Assembly: GCA_947095585.1 (NCBI GenBank)
Contig: OX352762.1
Location: 13,309,969-13,373,968, forward strand
Length of the DNA stretch: 64,000 nucleotides
Source: Nephrocerus scutellatus
Lineage: Eukaryota > Arthropoda > Insecta > Diptera > Pipunculidae
Reading direction: 5' to 3'
The notes below the pieces were generated by a model. It saw nothing but the letters and a program-made list of their open reading frames with translations. It ran no database searches and was not told where the DNA came from. Numbering within the stretch: the first letter of the stretch is position 1; the number at the start of each line of letters is the position of its first letter. Positions 57,770-64,000 of this stretch are shown here, piece after piece. Both the position numbers and the translations under genes were made by a program.

Positions 57770-59395
57770 TTCTTGTTCTTGCTGCGCTGTTGACTTTGAG
57801 GTTGGACGACTTGCATGGCGAATTGATGAATCTTCTGTTCACAACTAGGATTATTAATTCAAAGCTGAGCGTGTCGTCTGCAAGAAGACCTGTCTGCAGA
57901 GGAACCCCACGGATTTCTGTCCCCGTTCTATGGAACTTAGCGGTGAATGAACTTCTGGTATGCCTAAGAGGTAAAGGCTGCAGAGTAATAGCTTATGCGG
58001 ATGACGTTGCTATTGCCGTCACAGGAAAATACCCGAATACCTTAAAGGAGCTCCTGCAAAATGCTCTCAACAAGCTAACTTACTGGGCAGATCGCTGTGG
58101 TTTAGGGGTAAATCCTCAAAAAACTGAGCTTCTCCTATTCACCAGGAAATATAAAGTTCCACTTATTAACCCTCCTTCTATAAAAGGTATAAACTTAACA
58201 TTCTCTGATAGAGCCATGTATTGGGGTATTATTTTGGATAGAAAGTTGAGCTGGAGTCCTAACATACAAGAAAGAGCTCGTTAAGCCACACTGACACTCT
58301 TCTCATGCAAAAAAGCCATTGTTAGCAGATGGGGTCTTCAACCCCATATTACCCATTGGCTATATACGGGGTACTAAGACTTACTCTTCTACACGGGGTG
58401 ACTGTATGGTGGACTGCTATGAATAAGGAAGTAGACCTTGACAAATTGAGCAAAGTCCAGAGATCAGCTAGTCTATGTATGACCGGAGCACTTCCCCGCC
58501 GCATTTACATCAGGCGAAAAGCTGATATTTTGACTCTTCGCCTTAATGCTATCTCCCATTGGACTAGAAATGAAATCGGTCCCTCATCTATCCTGAATTT
58601 AGTCAAGATCGCAGACAACATAGACTACACCATTCCGTAACTCGATTTCAACAAAAACTTCCAGTTCACCTTCCCCTCCAGATCATGAAGATGATGACTC
58701 TTACCTGGAAGATAAACACATTCATTTTTACACAGACGGGTCATAAACAAATGGCGGAGTCGGTTTCTCAAAAAAGCTTAATCTTAGCCTCTTACTGCCG
58801 ATCATCTCTCATTAAGATGGCGGAGCAGTTCAATAACCACCTGTATTGGGTGCCGTGGTATAGAGATATTCCGGGTAACTGTATGGCTGACGAACTCGTC
58901 AGGCAAGAAACTACACTACCCTTCTGACCTGAATATGGTTCTCTAGGCATACCAATCGCTACATGCAAATTCTTGTTCAAGCGGGATGCTAATGTAAAAA
59001 CTAACTGTAGGTGGTCAAACGGTACAAACGGTTTCATAGCGACAAATCAGATCTGACCCAAGCTGGATTCAAAACGCTCCAAGTGTTTGATCTCTCAAAA
59101 AAGATCGCACATCGGTGCTATTGTAGATGTTATCACTGGACACTGTCTACAAGGCAGTCATGCAGCAAGACTTGAAGTTTTCTCGAAAGACTTCTGCAGA
59201 AGTTGCATGGATGTGGAGGAGGTGGAGACCATCGTCCATCTTCTCTGTACTTGTCCAGTCCTCTTCCAAAAGAGTAAACTCCCTATGGGAGCTTTCTTTT
59301 ACAACGACACTAATGATATCATCAACATTTATATTGTTAGTCTCCTATGTTCCATACGAAGCTCTAATTAGTTCGTCGAGTAGGTGAAAGCAATC
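57770..59395 (+). mobile_element. LINE-L (LOA-like) ORF2 remnant: RT palm with YADD, RNase H, C-terminal CCHC-like motif
   Basis: Plus strand. Open stretch 57754-58284: RGTPRISVPVLWNLAVNELL (about 57900-57960, GGVLSPLL box mutated), VIAYADDVAIAV with catalytic YADD intact at 57994-58005, CGLGVNPQKTELLLFTRKYK (about 58093-58150), SFSDRAMYWGIILDRKLSWS (58195-58255). Then WGLQPHITHWLY, a tether region (58329-58640), RNase H with HFYTDGS (58723-58743) and WVPWYRDIPGN (58846-58880), and a C-terminal C-x2-C..H-x2-LC cluster (CRSCMDVEEVETIVHLL, about 59200-59250). It ends near 59395 without the tail seen in other copies. Confidence 0.88.
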
Positions 59396-59399
59396 AAGT

Positions 59400-60185
59400 C
59401 AATCTGCTTGCATCACATTTCGCAGCTCGAAACCACTATAGGAAACGTTTACTTTTATACTCGTCAAGTAGCTAGAGTATTAAATGATCTCAATATTCAT
59501 AAATCTGCTGGACTTGATGGTATTCCTTCTATAGTTTTGAAGAGGTGTTCTTCAACGTTGGCATTGCCACTGTGTAGGCCTTTTCATTTATCTTATTCTT
59601 CTGGTGTCCTCAAAAGGAATTGGAAAACAGCATTTGTCCAGCCTGTTCCTAAAAAAGGGGAACAGTCATATCTTTCCTAGTACCGACCCATTGCGCTAAC
59701 ATCCATACTAAAATCATGGAAACGCTAATCAATCGTAAGCTTATGCAATACCTTGAATCTCTAGGAAATTCTTAGCGTCCGGCAGTATCTCGTTGAAAAG
59801 TGGAACGATATTTCCAAGGCATTTGAAAGAGTCTGGCATCAAGCTCTTTTGTCGAAAATGAATTGATGGAATTGATAAGATCCTGCTTTTTTGGACTAGT
59901 AACTATCTTTCTGACCACTCAATTCAGGTCGTATTAGACGGTTTCAGTTCCAGTGTTCACTGCATAAACGCTGGTGTTCCCAAAGGCTCTATTTTTTCTC
60001 CGACACTCTTTCTCATTTTCATTATCCGCTACTTCTATTCCGATTCTCTCTTTCGCTGACACTGACGACAGCACTCTTAGCTTTTCATATGGGTTTCCCT
60101 GCATGTATTCTTAATGGAACTTGAAATTCCTATGTGATCTATGTGATGACGAAACTGATTCCCTGATTGAATAAATTTTAATTAT
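59400..60185 (+). mobile_element. LINE-C 5' RT part, directly joined to the LOA copy
   Basis: Plus strand: TRQVARVLNDLNIHKSAGLDG (59458-59520), VLKRCSSTLALPLC, FVQPVPKKGEQS (59632-59670), YRPIALTSI-like (59682-59712), DISKAFERVWHQALLSKM (59805-59860), a decayed FADD block near 60050-60080. Stops separate them. Same order as 48660-49370. Trailing sequence to about 60185 is AT-rich. Confidence 0.8.
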
Positions 60186-62554
60186 TAATTAATGTCTCTG
60201 TGCAAAAAAACAGCAACATTATCACATTCAATCCGCCCTAAGTAGCTCTTTTTAGTCATTTTCCCAAAGTGAACTGCTGCCGAGCATCAAACCAATCACA
60301 AGCCTGGCGCTTTTCCATACATTTTTTTCAGTATCAGCTGCATAACAGCATTTGCATTAAGGTTCATATAAAATTCATCAAAATCCAAAAAAGAAAAACT
60401 GTCTAAGCGAGAAACACAAGGACGACATGTAAAGGAAATGTGCATGCGCTCAACAACAAGAATATCCTGCCAACAAAAAGTTAAGAAAGATATTCCGAAA
60501 AGTACCGAAAGTCGTTTTCTTAAATCGCAGCGCTTACACTGTGCGATCCTTGTTGAGCATACAAACACTCCCACAGCATCAATAATCCTAAATGAAGCCA
60601 CCGCCAAGGAAGGCGCGGAAGGAGCGATTAAGCCGACAAGACAAATAATAATGGCTGGGTATCAAGCGAGTGTTTAAATTATAATTTCTCAGCAGGACGA
60701 AAAATCCAGAAGGGATTTCGCGCCACATCTTCTATGCATACAACTTTTTTTTTTATATCTATAGCTGAGCGCCTTCGTCTTTTACACTTCCGAGCTAACA
60801 TCCTTGCGTTGGAAGTTTTTGTTCTTACATTGTTGCTTTTTGCAGTCTAACGTGCATTTTGTTGTTGTAAATATTTAGCGTCTACGACGGAGAAAAAATG
60901 ACTCCACTAAAAATAAGAATATCCCGGCGAGAGATAAAACAAACGGCACTAAGATAGATTTTGCCAAAAAGGAGAAGAAGTTGGTTTCGCGTATCAGAGG
61001 AGGAGCATGAAGACAGTAAAACTTCTCCTTAAGACAAACAACCGCTACGCTTTTAATTGTCTTTTTTTTTTTTTTGTTGTTGCTGTTGTCTATTTCTTCA
61101 CAGTGTAGTAGGTAGATAGTATGGCGAAGGAAATTTATTGTTTGTCCTTTAAGCTCACACCATAATCTGATAATTATTTTCTTTGCCAGATTTTTAACGA
61201 TGTTACAATGTGAGTTTGTCTTCGTTTGAATTTTTTTCTGTCCTTTGCTGTTGTGGTTATTCCTTTGTCGTTGTTTGGGTTGATTTTTTGTTCCATTTTG
61301 TGCAAGTAGACTTTCGTTAATCTGTCCCCATGAATTAAGTTGTCGTAATTATCCTTGCTGAGAAAAATGCAAATAAAACAAAAAGAACGCAATAAAAACA
61401 TTTAATGGGCCAGCAGGATTTTTATTAAATACATAGGTATTTTCGATTCTGTCCTTTCTTTCTCCGGCAATCCGTATCGTGATAAAGATAAACGCATGCT
61501 TTGAATGGCATTTGTTTGGCCAATTTCTATTTGTTATCAATCGCTTCTGCACAGCAAATCAAATCAGACTTTCAAAGGAATTACCTCGATTTCATGCTCT
61601 TCCTAACATTAACTATTTGTTGATTATCCTTCGATGCACATTCCCTTTGTTTCGCATTCCGTTAAAGAGACAATTGATTGAATTTACAAAATTTTAAAGG
61701 AGTAGCAAATTTGCAGTTATCTTGGTTGGGTAAGGGTGTTCTTGGATTTTATGGTTCTGTGTCTTCCTGCTGTCTCTACCATAGTTTTTTTTATTGAAAA
61801 AGAACAACATCGTATTTGGTATACGACAATAAGATGGATAAAAGCAGACACATAACAATACGCAGTCAGTCAGTCAGGTCGTCCTGTCGATTGTAATTAT
61901 TATGTCCGTATCATTGAGCAAAAGACGTTTGTCTTAAAAATAATCGAATTGGACAAAAGGGAATGATGATTGGCTGGAAGTCAAGCGTGTCGGAAAAATT
62001 GTACGAACTAAAAGAATCTTTCAAGGTGGTTTGTTAGATCAGTATTTACTAAATGGACTTTTGAAATCAATATTTAACCTTAAAGGAGTGGGTTCAATGG
62101 TAGACTGTAATCCTTAAGCAAATGACATATTTGAAGGACTATTAGTTATTACCATTATTTTTTGTTCCTATCTGATTGATCTGAATTATTGGATCTATTA
62201 AAATGTACAACAAATATATCAAAAAGTTTTTATTAGTCCTGAGTTCTCTGAGAAGTAACACACTCCAGACCCAATCCAGTTGAAAGATTAACAAGAGTGA
62301 AAGACAAGAGTGAAAGTTGATTAAAAAGGCTATCAAAAAAGCTTAAACAAACAGACAATGAAGGTTCATTTAAAGTCAAATCAAAAATAGATATCAATGA
62401 AGTAAAGAAGAAGAAAAAGCTGAAAAATGTAAGATGATCACCAGTACATGCATTGAATATACAATGAAACTTTATTCTTATTATATCAATAAGATTGACA
62501 GTTATAAGCTATATCAACAACCTCAGACCGCAAGAAACAGACGCTGAAATGCGT
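60186..62554. other. No gene recognised
   Basis: AT-rich; T run at about 61062-61074. Open frames 60296-60607 (-) and 61479-61697 (+) are not assignable. Confidence 0.5.
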
Positions 62555-63190
62555 AAAAACGGCATAGTCATGTGACGTGCAATAGGTCGTGCGAAATGTG
62601 GTTAAAAAAAGACCTCAACAAACGAGAAAATGGCGTGAATTTAAACCGTCACACGTGCCACACAGGAAACGTGACAAGCGTCGAACGTGGAATATTGAAA
62701 ATACTATTTCAGACAACTCTCTAGGTAGTGTGGAAAATGGTTAAAAAGAACCCCAAAGAAGTCGAAAAATAAGTTTCAACATATCACACGCGCCACACGC
62801 GACATGCGCCATACTCGGATAATAAAAAATTCTATTTTGAACTTAGACACTCACAAAATTTCAGCTCTCTAGGCCATGTGGAATTTGGTTAAAAAGGACT
62901 TCAGAAAAGTCGAACAAAAACTTTTCAACCCATCACACGCGCGACACGCGACACGCGTTATACTCATAATATAAAAAATGCTATTTTAGACTTAGACACT
63001 GAAAAAATTTCAGCTCTCTAGGTGGTGTGGAAGTTGGTTAAAAAGGACCTCAAAAAATTCAACAAAAAGTTTTCAACTCATCACACGCGCCACATGCGAC
63101 ACACTTCATGCTCGGAATATAAAAATCGCCATTTTGGACTTAGACAGTCACAAAATTTCAGCTCTTTAGGTCCTGTGGAAGGTGGTTAAC
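62555..63190 (+). repeat. DINE/Helentron-like element: 148-bp tandem units (array B)
   Basis: Anchor TCTCTAGGT recurs at about 62584, 62723, 62870, 63020 and 63168, i.e. 139-150 bp steps. Each unit has CACACGCGACACGCG, ATAATAAAAAATTC or like, and GTTAAAAAGGACTTCAGAAA words. The first unit (62570-62700) matches the first unit of array A (42200-42310) better than its own neighbours. It breaks off at about 63190, where LINE-A begins. Confidence 0.75.
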
Positions 63191-63830
63191 TGTCAACAGA
63201 CAGTTTGTCTGGCTCGCCTTACGCAGGAGACGTATACCCGATAAACTAATAGCTATTATTAAAGCAACCTATGATGGCTCTAATGTCATGGGCTGCATAG
63301 AGGAAAGCTGTTAGAGGAATTCGAGATCCTAAGTGGGTTACGACAAGGTTGCATTCTATCGCCGATTCTTTCTTGTTGGTGATGTGCTTCGCGTAACTTT
63401 ATCTACTGGAAACGAAGGAATTCGAAACCGAATTGGCAAAGCAACTTGGAAGGTGACCGTTACTGTCACAAAAAGATAACCAACGTTCGTAAATAGGTAC
63501 CAATGGAACTTTTTAACGAACATCTTTACCAGAGAACGGGTCAGGAACCAATAGGCACAACCATCCAACGACGGAAGAGGCAGTGGATTAGTCATACACT
63601 TCGAAAAGGCGACAGTTCCATAGCAAACTACACAATGCAATGGAATACGTTATCTCAGGATGGTAGAAGAACGGGTCGTTTGAGAAATACATGAAATACG
63701 TCAATCGTTCTGCGGCAATTGGGGAAGATTTGGGGAGAGCTGAAGCTCATTGCCAGGAACCTCACGCGATGGTGCGTAGGCATAGTAGATGCCCTAGGAG
63801 CCACAAGGGGATATAGGATATAAGAAGAAG
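63190..63830 (+). mobile_element. LINE-A fragment with an RT palm deletion
   Basis: Plus strand: RRRIPDKLIAIIKATYDGS (63222-63275), VRQGCILSPIL in shifted frame (63335-63370), LSTGNEGIR (about 63400-63425), then a jump past the palm (no YADD) to NRIGKATWKV and the C-terminal part: RTGQEPIGTTIQRRKRQWIS (63533-63590), HTLRKGD, WGELKLIARNLTRWCVG (63730-63780). The 3' end near 63815-63830 carries an AAGAAGAAG run. Stops present. Confidence 0.85.
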
Positions 63831-63904
63831 AGGTAAAAAAGTATAAAAATAAGCTAATTAGGTTAAAATAAATTTAAATAAAGACTTAAAATTAATAACC
63901 TTAA

Positions 63905-64000
63905 TATATAAAAAAAATTAAACTTTGTCTGTATGTGTATATATCTGTTCGCGCATAACTCAAAGACCGCTCATCCGATATAGCTGAAGTTTTATGATGT
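63905..64000 (+). repeat. Dispersed element leading edge, cut by the window end
   Basis: ATATATAAAAAAAATTAAACTTTGTCTGTATGTG followed by CGCATAACTCAAAGACCGC and a pattern widely seen at the start of dispersed insect elements. Related to 14235-14300; a possible front end of repeat X (CTCC/ACATGTG section not reached). Window ends inside it. Confidence 0.45.

Noticed and set aside
60296..60607. 103-codon minus-strand frame
   Set aside because: No recognisable family; overlapped by an open frame on the other strand.
1..64000. A bacterial or phage defence system
   Set aside because: No prokaryotic gene organisation anywhere; all protein-level signals are eukaryotic transposons.

Overview
This window looks like part of a fly (dipteran) nuclear genome and contains no host gene that I can support. 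It is AT-rich, has no dense coding, no operons and no ribosome-binding sites, and almost every recognisable protein segment is a broken transposon fragment with stops and frameshifts. The mixture fits a higher fly: LOA-clade LINEs with a DUF4780 ORF1, RTE-like LINEs, a DD41D mariner-like transposase, and element-borne arrays of about 148 bp. A tephritid fruit fly is my best guess, by inference only.

I use local labels for five LINE groups. LINE-A is RTE-like with a LDYADD motif (1-1170, 24079-24535, 37790-38530, 39240-39910, 42661-42918, 63190-63830). LINE-B is RTE-like with a CFDP2/BovB-type endonuclease (2293-5085, 15835-17350 in two parts, 19600-20960, 32530-32835, 38585-38750, 43145-43275, 44497-45360, 53625-55030). 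LINE-C is a jockey/CR1-like group (14330-14560, 20965-21380, 43430-44490, 46840-46905, 47700-50195, 56880-57450, 59400-60185). LINE-L is LOA-like with RNase H (10310-12490, 16241-16508, 30000-31120, 34640-36480, 38945-39230, 57770-59395). LINE-R is a classical RTE (32890-34050).

Non-LINE elements include a tRNA-derived SINE with three copies (6526-6831, 21391-21651, 47304-47535), one of them with an 11-bp target-site duplication. There is a DD41D mariner-like pseudogene (8090-9200). A terminal-inverted-repeat element (24952-26271) carries a 42-bp minisatellite. A DINE/Helentron-like element appears as two internal arrays (41975-43110 and 62555-63190) plus a lone leader (15630-15833). There is also a foldback palindrome (52941-53114) and a dispersed repeat X (6240, 7085, 24640, 32285, possibly 14235 and 63905).

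Layout: 1-21.6 kb is mostly LINE remnants with nested insertions. 21.7-24 kb and 26.5-29.7 kb are featureless. 24-26.5 kb holds LINE-A and the minisatellite element. 29.7-39.9 kb is LOA, RTE and LINE-A/B debris. 42-45.4 kb is an array plus LINE fragments. 47.3-50.2 kb holds the longest LINE-C copy. 53.6-60.2 kb is LINE-B, C and L debris. 60.2-62.5 kb is blank, and the second array lies at 62.6-63.2 kb. Nested order gives relative ages: SINE into repeat X, TIR element into repeat X, LOA into LINE-B, LINE-A into the 148-bp array.
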